Below are positions 1 through 7,288 of a DNA stretch of 64,000 nt, in pieces. Each line of letters begins with the position of its first letter. Within the stretch, counting starts at the first letter, position 1. The position numbers were made by a program, and so were the translations under genes. Below the pieces are notes generated by a model that did not search any database, was not told the origin of the DNA, and was given only the letters and a program-made list of their open reading frames with translations. Location of the stretch: the NCBI RefSeq assembly GCF_011305535.1, contig NZ_CP049906.1:310001-374000 (forward strand). Direction: 5' to 3'. Origin of the DNA: Diaphorobacter sp. HDW4B (GTDB taxonomy: Bacteria > Pseudomonadota > Gammaproteobacteria > Burkholderiales > Burkholderiaceae_C).

Positions 1-485
1 AGATCGGCGAGCTCGTGGCGCGTGTCGTCATCGAGCCCATCGAGAATGCGTTCGCTCATGTCGTTGCTGAGCACGCGCATTTCCTTGATCAGCGATGCCC
101 CGGCTGCCGAAAGATAGACCCGCTTGGCGCGGCGGTCGGTTTCGTCGGCACCGCGGCGCACGAGGCCAGCCGCTTCGAGCCTGTCGATCAGGCTTCCGAG
201 TGCCGCCTTGCCCAGCTCCAGCACGCTGGCCAGATCGCTCTGGATCATCCCGTCATGGCGAGACAGGTAGGCCAGTACCCACCATTGCGAACGGGTGATG
301 TTCAGCGGACGCATGAAATCATCGAACACCGTGCGGCGCAGGCGTGATACGTCGTGCATCAGAAAGCCGAGTCGCTGATCCCAGTTGTCCTCGGTGACGC
401 GCTGCACGGCTGCCGGAGTGGCCGTCGAGGGGCTGGTCTTGGCGGCCTTCGCTGCGGATGCTGCTGTGTTCTTGGATGTGGCCAT
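1..485 (-). CDS. MarR family transcriptional regulator (partial, C-terminus off window)
   Basis: A reading frame open to the window edge starts at ATG 485 with an AGGAG-type site just upstream and runs for 161 codons. After an Ala/Lys/Thr-rich tail of about 30 residues comes the core DNWDQRLGFLMHDVSRLRR, then a winged helix (QWWVLAYLSRHDG, IQSDLASVLELGKAALGSLI) and the wing DRRAKRVYLS, all typical of MarR proteins, which bind palindromes as dimers and usually respond to an aromatic or lipophilic ligand. About four in five core residues match the MarR protein at 60,380-60,916, so the two are recent paralogues flanking the catabolic region. The AT-rich inverted repeat at 641-677, upstream of its start, is a plausible operator. 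The family call is secure; the ligand is unknown. Confidence 0.9.
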   Translation of the reverse strand, partial: MATSKNTAASAAKAAKTSPSTATPAAVQRVTEDNWDQRLGFLMHDVSRLRRTVFDDFMRPLNITRSQWWVLAYLSRHDGMIQSDLASVLELGKAALGSLIDRLEAAGLVRRGADETDRRAKRVYLSAAGASLIKEMRVLSNDMSERILDGLDDDTRHELAD

Positions 486-640
486 ATTGCGGAGCTCCTC
501 CTTGTCATTCGTTTGCATGCTTACGGCATTTGAATCTCCGCTCAACGACACTCCACCGGTGTTTTTGAGAGGGATTGGCGAAAATTCTGCATCGTTCACA
601 CGCATCTTGAGAGTTTCTGTGCAGGGCATCCACTCGTATG

Positions 641-677
641 CTTTCATTAATTGATATTAAGCATATCGTATGCTACC
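641..677. promoter_or_regulatory. AT-rich operator-like element upstream of marR and the phosphatase gene
   Basis: Between the divergent MarR and phosphatase genes lies an AT-rich patch containing GATATTAAGCATA followed by GCATATCGTATGC, whose GCATA/TATGC arms are a perfect inverted repeat around TCG. It resembles the GATATTGATGCATA-type elements found upstream of many other genes in this window. A MarR or TetR operator is inferred; no binding data are implied. Confidence 0.35.
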
Positions 678-773
678 ATTTTAAATAAGAAAACAACAGT
701 CACCCGAGGCCCTGTGACAGGTGTTTGAAGTTCACGCCCTAATTGCGATGCCGACGCCGGTGTCCAAAATCCC

Positions 774-1565
774 ATGAGCAGCACTGAACCGATGTTTCCC
801 GACACTCCCAATTTCCGTGAGCTGGGGGGCTTGCGCAATGCCCGTGGACAGCGCGTGCGGCGGGGGAAGGTCTTCCGCTCGGAGCTGTTGACTCCGATGA
901 GCGAGAGCGAACAGGCGATGCTTCGCGGTCTGCAGATCCGAACAGTGTTCGATCTGCGCAATCCGCACGAGCGCGCCGCCAAGAAGCCTGTCTGGCCCGC
1001 TGCGCAAGACGATGTGCTGCGCCATGTGATGGAGCGCGAGATGCCCGTGGCGGGTGCTGACCTCAAGCAGTTGGTGGACAACCTCAACGCCGGATCGCTC
1101 GACGCCCAGGACACAGCAGAAATCATGCGCGAGACTTACCGGAGGATGCCGGAACATTTTGCGGATGTGCTGACCGAGTTGTTCTCTACACTGATTCGGG
1201 AAGATGGTGGTGGCGCGCTCGTGCATTGCACCGCAGGCAAGGATCGCACGGGATTCGTCTGCGCGATGCTGCTGTCGGCGCTGGATGTGCCAATGGATGC
1301 CATCGAGCAGGACTACTTGTTGAGTGCGCGATTCTTCACCTTGAAGCGACTGATGGAGAAGCTGGAGCAGACCTATGGATTGCGCCTGGAGTCGGGCACG
1401 ACGGCGGCTTTGGCGGCCATGGTGCAGGTCAGCCCCGAGTATCTGGGAGCGGCGATTCGCACCATCGAGAAGGACTGGGGCTCGGTGCCTGCGTATCTGG
1501 AGCAGCGGGTTGGGCTGAGTGCCGATGCACGTGCTCGGCTGCAGTCGCGGTTGCTGGAGGATTGA
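774..1565 (+). CDS. tyrosine-protein phosphatase-like protein
   Basis: The 263-residue protein carries the P-loop phosphatase signature HCTAGKDRTG with Cys152 as the nucleophile and Arg158 for phosphate binding, and an upstream DLRNPHERA segment typical of the bacterial Y_phosphatase3 (SIW14/MptpB-like) family. The N-terminal FRELGGLRNARGQRVRRGKVFRS block is also typical of that family. It would hydrolyse phosphotyrosine, phosphoinositide or another phosphate monoester in the cytoplasm. It has no operon partner: MarR diverges from it and an SDR converges on it. Because this cluster encodes four phosphotransferase systems, a metabolic phosphatase role is possible, but that is speculation. No strong ribosome binding site precedes the ATG. 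Confidence 0.85.
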   Translation: MSSTEPMFPDTPNFRELGGLRNARGQRVRRGKVFRSELLTPMSESEQAMLRGLQIRTVFDLRNPHERAAKKPVWPAAQDDVLRHVMEREMPVAGADLKQLVDNLNAGSLDAQDTAEIMRETYRRMPEHFADVLTELFSTLIREDGGGALVHCTAGKDRTGFVCAMLLSALDVPMDAIEQDYLLSARFFTLKRLMEKLEQTYGLRLESGTTAALAAMVQVSPEYLGAAIRTIEKDWGSVPAYLEQRVGLSADARARLQSRLLED

Positions 1566-1584
1566 GGTGTGACGTGTGAGGCCG

Positions 1585-1607
1585 TGGCCCGCGTTGACGG
1601 CGGGCCA
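1585..1607. terminator. hairpin between convergent phosphatase and SDR genes
   Basis: TGGCCCGC and GCGGGCCA form a perfect 8-bp stem with a 7-base loop in the 47-bp space between two convergent genes. No T-run follows on either strand, so it is a terminator-like hairpin rather than a canonical intrinsic terminator. Confidence 0.45.
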
Positions 1608-1612
1608 GCTTG

Positions 1613-2458
1613 TCACTTGGATAGCGGCTTGTGGTTCAGCGAGAGTCCCATGACCCAGTCCATCCAACTGGAAGGCAGCAAGGCATTGAGCATGCAGACG
1701 GCCTTGGAGTCCGCGCCTATGCGGTAGCGCAGCGCGGGGCGGCGGTCGTTCAGTGCTTGCTCGATGCCCTTGGCACAGGCTTCCGAGGTGATGCCCGACG
1801 GATTGCTGACCAGCTTGAAATAGCGTTGGTACAGATTGCCGTAGAGGCCACGTTGCGCGGGTTGCATGCGTTCCAGATGGGCCTGTGCGGCGGGGCCTTG
1901 GGTGGTGAGCATGTCGGTCTGCACCACGCCCGGCTCGGCCACGATGATGCGCAGGTTCATGCCCTTGGTCTCGCGCCGTGCCACATCGGCCAGCGATTCG
2001 ATCGCGTGCTTGGATGCGCAATAGGCACCCAGCAATGCGCCCGATGCCTGGCCCCACAACGAGGTCACCAGCACCAATCGTCCGCCATGGCCGCGCAGTC
2101 GTGGAATGGCCGCCTTGAGGATGCGCAGACTGCCGATGGTGTTGGTGTTGATGATCTGCTCGAACTCTTCGACGGGCGTGAGCTCGATGGCACCTGGAAT
2201 CGAGATCGCCGCGCAATGCACGATGGCGTTGAGCGGACGTCCGGCCAGTATGCGGTCGACCTCGCCGAAGCCTCGTGCGACGCTGGCGGTGTCCGCCATG
2301 TCCATGAGCACGACATGCAGGTTCTTGTCCTGACTGAATTTGCTGGCGTCAGCCGCTTTGCGCACGACGGCGAAGACCGTGTCGCCACGCGCCAATGCGC
2401 GCTCCACGACGGTATGTCCGATGCCGCGCGCGGCGCCGGTCACGAGCAGGGTAACCAT
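1613..2458 (-). CDS. short-chain dehydrogenase/reductase
   Basis: A 281-residue classical SDR with the NAD(P) motif TGAARGIG at residues 7-14, a catalytic Ser near 133, Tyr146 and Lys150 (YCASK). It probably interconverts an alcohol and a ketone on the pathway substrate. The start at 2458 was preferred over an ATG at 2506, because the upstream ATG lies inside the hairpin that ends the DUF1329 gene and adds a basic, unrelated extension. The C-terminal segment YRIGADSKAVCMLNALLPSSW aligns with YRVGTDSRIVGWLRHLPDG of the SDR at 30,712-31,539, so the two are paralogues. It lies downstream of DUF1302-DUF1329 on the same strand but is separated by a terminator. Confidence 0.88.
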   Translation of the reverse strand: MVTLLVTGAARGIGHTVVERALARGDTVFAVVRKAADASKFSQDKNLHVVLMDMADTASVARGFGEVDRILAGRPLNAIVHCAAISIPGAIELTPVEEFEQIINTNTIGSLRILKAAIPRLRGHGGRLVLVTSLWGQASGALLGAYCASKHAIESLADVARRETKGMNLRIIVAEPGVVQTDMLTTQGPAAQAHLERMQPAQRGLYGNLYQRYFKLVSNPSGITSEACAKGIEQALNDRRPALRYRIGADSKAVCMLNALLPSSWMDWVMGLSLNHKPLSK

Positions 2459-2500
2459 GTGATGCTTGACTTTCTTTTTGCTTGTTCTTGAAGGGAAAAC

Positions 2501-2529
2501 GGCCATGCGGATGCTTTGTCCGCATGGCC
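2501..2529 (-). terminator. intrinsic terminator after the DUF1329 gene
   Basis: GGCCATGCGGA and TCCGCATGGCC form a perfect 11-bp stem with a 7-base loop. On the minus strand the stem is followed by GTTTTCCC. It lies 52 bases past the DUF1329 stop codon and separates the DUF1302-DUF1329 unit from the SDR. Confidence 0.65.
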
Positions 2530-2580
2530 TTGCAGTTGCCGGTTTCTGCTCAATCGATGGGATTCACGGGATGGCTGCGA

Positions 2581-3963
2581 TCAGCGCAGGCCGTCACCTG
2601 CCATCGATTCGGGCGAGTAGTAGCGCGAGTCCTTGGGCGCTGCCGTCACCCAACCGCCATTGGGGTGAGACATGCCACCGGAGATGCTCCAGATGCCGGT
2701 CTGCAGGTCCATGGCCACCGAGCTGTCGGTGTAGCCACCGAGCAAGGGCTCGCTGTCGTAGAACGGGTACACGATGTTGCTGACGACGCGGTAGAGCTTG
2801 CCCGATGCGTCGTAGTTCTCGGCCACGCCAGCGCCCGGAGCATCTTCATCCCAGAAGAAAACACGCTTCTGGTAGATATGACGGAAGCCTTCCTTCAGCG
2901 TCGCTTCCACCTGCCAGACGCGGTGCAGTTCCCAGCGCACGCATTCCGGATTCGGGAAGTTCTTGAAGTTGTAGGCCTTCTCTGCCGAGCATGCCTTGGC
3001 ATTGGTGAGGTCGAAGTTGTTGTACATGATGAACTTCTCCTTCTTGCCGACGAGCTTGAAGTTGAAGCGATCCAGCGCGCCGAGGAAGCCCTTGGAGTCA
3101 TCCATGGTCAACACGCCGCCGTTGTTCGGGTTGGGTGTGTCGTAAGCCAGCGTCGGGGCCAGCTTCACGCGGCGTTGGCCGGGGATGTACTGGTAGGCGC
3201 GGCGTCCTTTGTCCACCATGTCCAGGTTGTCGTCCACCACCAGAATGCTGCCGGCCTGACGTGCGGGGGCCGTGCTGTTCTGGCGGATCTTCCAGAAGCC
3301 TGCATCCGTGGCATTCGGCTTGGTGGCCTTGGGGTCGTAGTAGTCGTACTGCTGGTGGCCCGTGTTGCGCGCACCCAGAACGAACTTGCCGTCGGTGCCG
3401 GTCACGCCGCCTTCGGTTTCGCCCGAGTAGGCATAGGCACCATACTGCAGCAAGTGATTCCACATCACCTCATTGCCGGTCTTGGGGATGGGGAAGGGGA
3501 AGCCGCCCCAGCAGCCAGCGAGCTTCAATTCCTTGTCGATGGCCTTGCACTCGGTCGCGTTCTTCAACGTGTTGTCGAGCACGAACTTGGGATAAGCGTA
3601 GTCACGGCGGCTCGGGTAGATGTCCATCTTGAACGCCGGATACTTGGTGAACAGTTCGCGCATGCCATCCAGATGGTCTGCATACTTGTCCGCGTTCTGC
3701 GCCGTGATGGTGAACAGCGGCTTGTCGTTGTACGGATCGGGTCGCTGAAAACCCGTCTTGGTGTCATAGCTGGCGGGGGCCTTGGGCGCCTTGCCGGAGT
3801 AAGGAGGAATCGTGCCTTCCTTGTTGCCGGCCTTTTCGGAGCCGAACGCGGTGAGCTTGTCGCCCCCCAGTTGCTTGGCTTCTTCGGCGGATATGGCGGC
3901 CATGCAGGCCGGTGCGATCAGAGCGCTCGCGAGCACGGCGGCGAGGCGGTTCAAACGGAACAT
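2581..3963 (-). CDS. DUF1329 outer-membrane-associated protein
   Basis: This 460-residue protein starts with a Sec signal peptide (MFRLNRLAAVLASALIAPACMA, about residues 1-22) and matches DUF1329 in length and composition: a LolA/LolB-like envelope protein almost always paired with DUF1302. The start at 3963 is supported by an AAGGAGA site; a longer frame running in from upstream would overlap the DUF1302 gene and lacks a signal peptide. It lies 20 bp after the DUF1302 gene. Such pairs recur in catabolic clusters for steroids, aromatics and other hydrophobic compounds, which implies a role in moving the substrate across the periplasm or outer membrane. The biochemical function is not established. 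Confidence 0.88.
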   Translation of the reverse strand: MFRLNRLAAVLASALIAPACMAAISAEEAKQLGGDKLTAFGSEKAGNKEGTIPPYSGKAPKAPASYDTKTGFQRPDPYNDKPLFTITAQNADKYADHLDGMRELFTKYPAFKMDIYPSRRDYAYPKFVLDNTLKNATECKAIDKELKLAGCWGGFPFPIPKTGNEVMWNHLLQYGAYAYSGETEGGVTGTDGKFVLGARNTGHQQYDYYDPKATKPNATDAGFWKIRQNSTAPARQAGSILVVDDNLDMVDKGRRAYQYIPGQRRVKLAPTLAYDTPNPNNGGVLTMDDSKGFLGALDRFNFKLVGKKEKFIMYNNFDLTNAKACSAEKAYNFKNFPNPECVRWELHRVWQVEATLKEGFRHIYQKRVFFWDEDAPGAGVAENYDASGKLYRVVSNIVYPFYDSEPLLGGYTDSSVAMDLQTGIWSISGGMSHPNGGWVTAAPKDSRYYSPESMAGDGLR

Positions 3964-3983
3964 GGTGAGTCTCCTTTGTCTTT

Positions 3984-5729
3984 TCAGAATGTGGTCTTGT
4001 AGGTGAGCGAGATCCAGTCGCGGTCCCAGTACTTGCCGAGGCTGGCGTTGCTGTTGGAGGCAGCGCCCAGCTCGTCCTTGCTGTGCTTGGCGAGGAAGCC
4101 GTTGTATTTCAGCGAGATGGAATGCTTGTTGTCGATGTCTGCGGACACGCCCAGCGAGTAGCTGCCCTGGCCCTTGTTGTCGCCGAACATCACGACCGAG
4201 TTGCCCTTCACGCCCAGGCCGAGGAACATCGGCATGGAGATGTCGACACCGTTGAACACTTGGAACCACTTGGGTTCGAATGCGACGGCAATGCCCACCG
4301 AATTCTTGGTGGCGCAGCCGTAGGGGAAACCTTCGGTCTGCGCCTGCGGGCAGTTGTAGCCTTCGGCAAAGAACGAATCGCCATTGCGCTTGACGGAGTT
4401 CAGGTGCGAGAAGTTGACTTCGGCCTGCAGCGAAGCGGAGTCGAACACCGGCGTCTTGCCAAAGTAGGCAATGGCATTGACCACGCCGGACACCACGTCA
4501 CCGACCGGCAGCATGGAGTTGCCGACCGCGCCGTAACCGATGTTCGATGCACCGGCCAGAGTGGAGAACGGCTTGGCCGCGAGCTGCGCATTCTTTCGGT
4601 AGGTCAGATCCGCACCGACCGACATGTCGCCCACCTGCTTGTTCAGGCTCACGCCGAGCAGCTTCTGGCGTGGTGTGGAATAGTCCAGACCGAACTGGGT
4701 GGGAGCGACCGCACCGTTGACCACGGTGATGCCGTTGATGATGAGCTGCGGCAGCTTGTCGGTGTACTCGCGGTAGTAGAAGCCCACGCGACCATCGAGC
4801 CATTCGGGGCGCAGCTTCAGCGCCAAACCGAAGTCGCCGTGCTTGCTCTTGGGCTTGGTGGTCACGCCGCCGAAAGGCACGCCGAAGATGCTGGTGCCGC
4901 CTTGCATGTTCAGACCGTCGGCCGCACCAAAGTAGGTGCCGCCATCGGGCAGAATCGTGGGCTTCCAGTCCAGAAAATACTGACCGGCCAGCGTCACGCG
5001 GTCAGTGATGTCGGCGGAGAACGACAGCTGGTTGAGGGGACGGAAGACTTCCTTGGCTTCGATGCCAGGCGTCGCCAGCGACTTGCGGAAGTCGAGCGGG
5101 CCTTGACCGACCGAGATGCCGTTGACGGGCGAAAAAAGCGCCTCGCCCCAGAAGATGTTGTGCTGACCAGCCTTGACGTTCACCGGCACGCCGCCCACGT
5201 CGAACTTGGCGAACACGAAGGCATCCAGGAATTCGGCGGACGGGCCGCGCGCGTAGCGCTTGGTGTAGTCGATGTAGGAAGAACCCGCTGGGCCCGCGCC
5301 CTGGCCTGCACCGCCGGGTGCTGCGTCGAATGCCGAGTCGCCGCGGATCTTGTTGCTGTAGGCGGCGTCGAACCAGGCGGCACCGCTCACGCGAAAGCCG
5401 AGCTTTTCCTTGTAGATCACATCCAGTTCGGGCAACAGGTCGATGCGGTTGGTCACGATGTTCCCCTTCTTGGAGAACTTGCGATCGGACTGATGTGCAG
5501 AGATGTCGCCAGCGCCTGCTCCGTTGCCGCAGATGTTCGCGTCGCAATCCTTGGCGCGTGCGCCCACGTTGTAGCGGACGGTGGTGTCCAGACGCACCTT
5601 GAAATCGTCATTGCCGACGTCGATCTCGGCGGCATGGAGGGAGCCTCCTGCGCTCACCATCGACAGTATTGCCAGCGTGCTCCATTTGGGGCGAGCGGCC
5701 CGGCCTTGTGATTTGGGCGAGGTCTTCAC
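3984..5729 (-). CDS. DUF1302 outer-membrane beta-barrel protein
   Basis: A 581-residue protein with an N-terminal signal peptide (about residues 1-33, ending SLHAA), Gly/aromatic-rich alternating strands and a C-terminal Phe (SLTYKTTF) as expected for Bam-inserted barrels. The size and the neighbouring DUF1329 gene identify the DUF1302 family, inferred to be channels for hydrophobic substrates. Translation starts at GTG 5729 with AGGAGA 8 bases upstream. The gene diverges from the YCF48-RND operon at 6,114; DUF1302, DUF1329, a YCF48 propeller and an RND protein are a recurring envelope set, so these four probably work together even though they are transcribed in opposite directions. Confidence 0.88.
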   Translation of the reverse strand: MKTSPKSQGRAARPKWSTLAILSMVSAGGSLHAAEIDVGNDDFKVRLDTTVRYNVGARAKDCDANICGNGAGAGDISAHQSDRKFSKKGNIVTNRIDLLPELDVIYKEKLGFRVSGAAWFDAAYSNKIRGDSAFDAAPGGAGQGAGPAGSSYIDYTKRYARGPSAEFLDAFVFAKFDVGGVPVNVKAGQHNIFWGEALFSPVNGISVGQGPLDFRKSLATPGIEAKEVFRPLNQLSFSADITDRVTLAGQYFLDWKPTILPDGGTYFGAADGLNMQGGTSIFGVPFGGVTTKPKSKHGDFGLALKLRPEWLDGRVGFYYREYTDKLPQLIINGITVVNGAVAPTQFGLDYSTPRQKLLGVSLNKQVGDMSVGADLTYRKNAQLAAKPFSTLAGASNIGYGAVGNSMLPVGDVVSGVVNAIAYFGKTPVFDSASLQAEVNFSHLNSVKRNGDSFFAEGYNCPQAQTEGFPYGCATKNSVGIAVAFEPKWFQVFNGVDISMPMFLGLGVKGNSVVMFGDNKGQGSYSLGVSADIDNKHSISLKYNGFLAKHSKDELGAASNSNASLGKYWDRDWISLTYKTTF

Positions 5730-6113
5730 TTCGTTGTCTCCTGTTGCGTGGATTGAGTTGTTGCGGCTCTTTGCCGCTTTTGCGTTGAAAACGTATGTCT
5801 GATATAAAGTATCGTGGCGTACTAAATTGGCAGTGTCAACCTCGGGTTAACCATCGGGTGATGGGTTTCTGTGATTTCCCGAGTGCGTGGTAAGGAAGCC
5901 ATATCACCATTGGGAAACGAACTTTTCATCGGGACAACCCTAGGTCGATTTCTGTTCCGCGATGTCGCATTCGAATAAAAAGAACTGTACCATACGATAT
6001 CGAATCGTTAGTTTTTCGAAGTGCCGAAGAAGCACATGCAATTCACCCGTTCAAAGCTGCTGCGCCGTGGCGCAGGTCTTGGGCGGAATGAGTCCAGATT
6101 GGAGACATTCGCG
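5730..6113. promoter_or_regulatory. divergent promoter region between the DUF1302 and YCF48/RND operons
   Basis: No convincing gene is present; an in-frame ATG at 6021 extends the YCF48 gene but lacks a ribosome binding site. Two AT-rich elements stand out in GC-rich surroundings: 5,790-5,825, containing GTATGTCTGATATAAAGTATCG, where GATA and TATC face each other, and 5,988-6,010, containing CCATACGATATCGAATCG. The CATACGATAT string recurs at 31,628 and 39,998. The region must hold the promoters for both transport operons and probably a shared operator. Confidence 0.5.
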
Positions 6114-7229
6114 ATGAGCAAATCAGTGTTGGCGGCCCGGCGTGGCCTGGTGGTGAAGGCAGGCCTGTTCGGCGCGGCTTGGTTGCTGGGCGCTGCGCGG
6201 GCGGCAACCGGGGCGGGCGCAAATGCCTCGAACGCGTTCCGCGCGCCCAGCGACACCGCTGCAGCAATCGGTGCAACGGCGGCGCATGGTCCGTTTCTGG
6301 CCATCGCTCAGGCGGGCAAGCGACTGGTCGCGGCGGGTCTGCGCGGACGCATCGCCTATTCGGATGACGAGGGCAAGACCTGGCAACAGGCGCGCGTGCC
6401 GGTCGAGGTGGATCTGGTGGCCTTGAGTTTTCCGACAGCCAGCGAAGGCTGGGCCGTCGGGCATCGCGGTGTGGTGCTGACCACGCAGGATGCGGGTGCC
6501 ACCTGGAAGCGACGCTTTGCCGAGCAGCAGCTCAACGAGCTCATCGTCAATCACTACAAGGCCGCAGGGGCCGCTGCAGATTCCGCCGGTGCGCGCGCTG
6601 CGGCGGGAGCCGCACGTTCCATCGAAGACGGCTCCACACCTTCTCTGCTCGATGTCTGGTTCGAATCGCCCACCACGGGCTACGTCGTGGGCACGTTCAA
6701 TCTGATCTTCAGAACCGACGACGCAGGCAAGACCTGGGTGCCGACGATGGAAGCGGTCGACAACCCCGAGGAGCTGCACTTCTATGCGGTGCGCGGTCAG
6801 GGCAACGGTCTCTACATGACGGGCGAGAAGGGCAGCGTCTGGCATTTCGATGCGGCTCAGAAACGCTGGGCCGCAGTGCCGACGGGCTATGTCGGCACCT
6901 TGTTCGGATTGGTGGCGGACGGCCTGCGCGTGCTGGCCTACGGCATGCGCGGTCGCATCTACGCGAGTGAGGACGCGGGTCAGCACTGGCAGGTGGTGAG
7001 CTCGCCAGCCAAGGCGGGAATCGTGGCCGGTGTGCGTCTGCAGGGCGGCGAAATCGTGTTGGCCGATCAGTCCGGTGAACTGCTGCAAAGCAAGGACGCT
7101 GGGCGTTCGTTTGCTGCGCTGAACGCGAAGTCACGGGTCGCCGCGTTCTCTCTTCTTCAGTCCGGCACGGGCCAGTTGTTTGCGGCCGGACCGGGCGGTG
7201 TGGCACGCGTTGCGATGAACGCGTCCTGA
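6114..7229 (+). CDS. YCF48-related periplasmic beta-propeller protein
   Basis: The 371-residue protein has an N-terminal export signal with a twin arginine (ARRGLVVK then a hydrophobic stretch to about residue 30) and at least five DxGxTW-type repeats (DDEGKTWQQ, QDAGATWKR, DDAGKTWVP, EDAGQHWQV, KDAGRSFAA), which is the BNR/YCF48 propeller pattern first known from a photosystem II assembly factor. Here there is no photosynthesis; such genes are frequent next to MMPL/RND genes in catabolic clusters, where a periplasmic partner role is inferred. The start at 6114 has GGAGA upstream; the ATG at 6021 does not. It is the first gene of the operon reaching 16,386. Confidence 0.82.
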   Translation: MSKSVLAARRGLVVKAGLFGAAWLLGAARAATGAGANASNAFRAPSDTAAAIGATAAHGPFLAIAQAGKRLVAAGLRGRIAYSDDEGKTWQQARVPVEVDLVALSFPTASEGWAVGHRGVVLTTQDAGATWKRRFAEQQLNELIVNHYKAAGAAADSAGARAAAGAARSIEDGSTPSLLDVWFESPTTGYVVGTFNLIFRTDDAGKTWVPTMEAVDNPEELHFYAVRGQGNGLYMTGEKGSVWHFDAAQKRWAAVPTGYVGTLFGLVADGLRVLAYGMRGRIYASEDAGQHWQVVSSPAKAGIVAGVRLQGGEIVLADQSGELLQSKDAGRSFAALNAKSRVAAFSLLQSGTGQLFAAGPGGVARVAMNAS

Positions 7230-7288
7230 ACCAGTCATCGACACCCGATCCCGCAGCGACTTATCACGAGTTCAACCAGAAGCACATC

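Noticed and set aside
732-2216. 494-codon minus-strand frame across the phosphatase and SDR genes
   Set aside because: It overlaps two genes with intact catalytic motifs and has no protein character; it is an antisense shadow.
4083-5711. 542-codon plus-strand frame opposite the DUF1302 gene
   Set aside because: The minus-strand protein has a signal peptide, barrel pattern and C-terminal Phe; the plus-strand frame has none of these and is Val/His-biased.
6114-7229. Photosystem II assembly factor
   Set aside because: The YCF48 repeat is a general beta-propeller; no photosynthesis genes are present and the neighbours are transport and catabolic genes.
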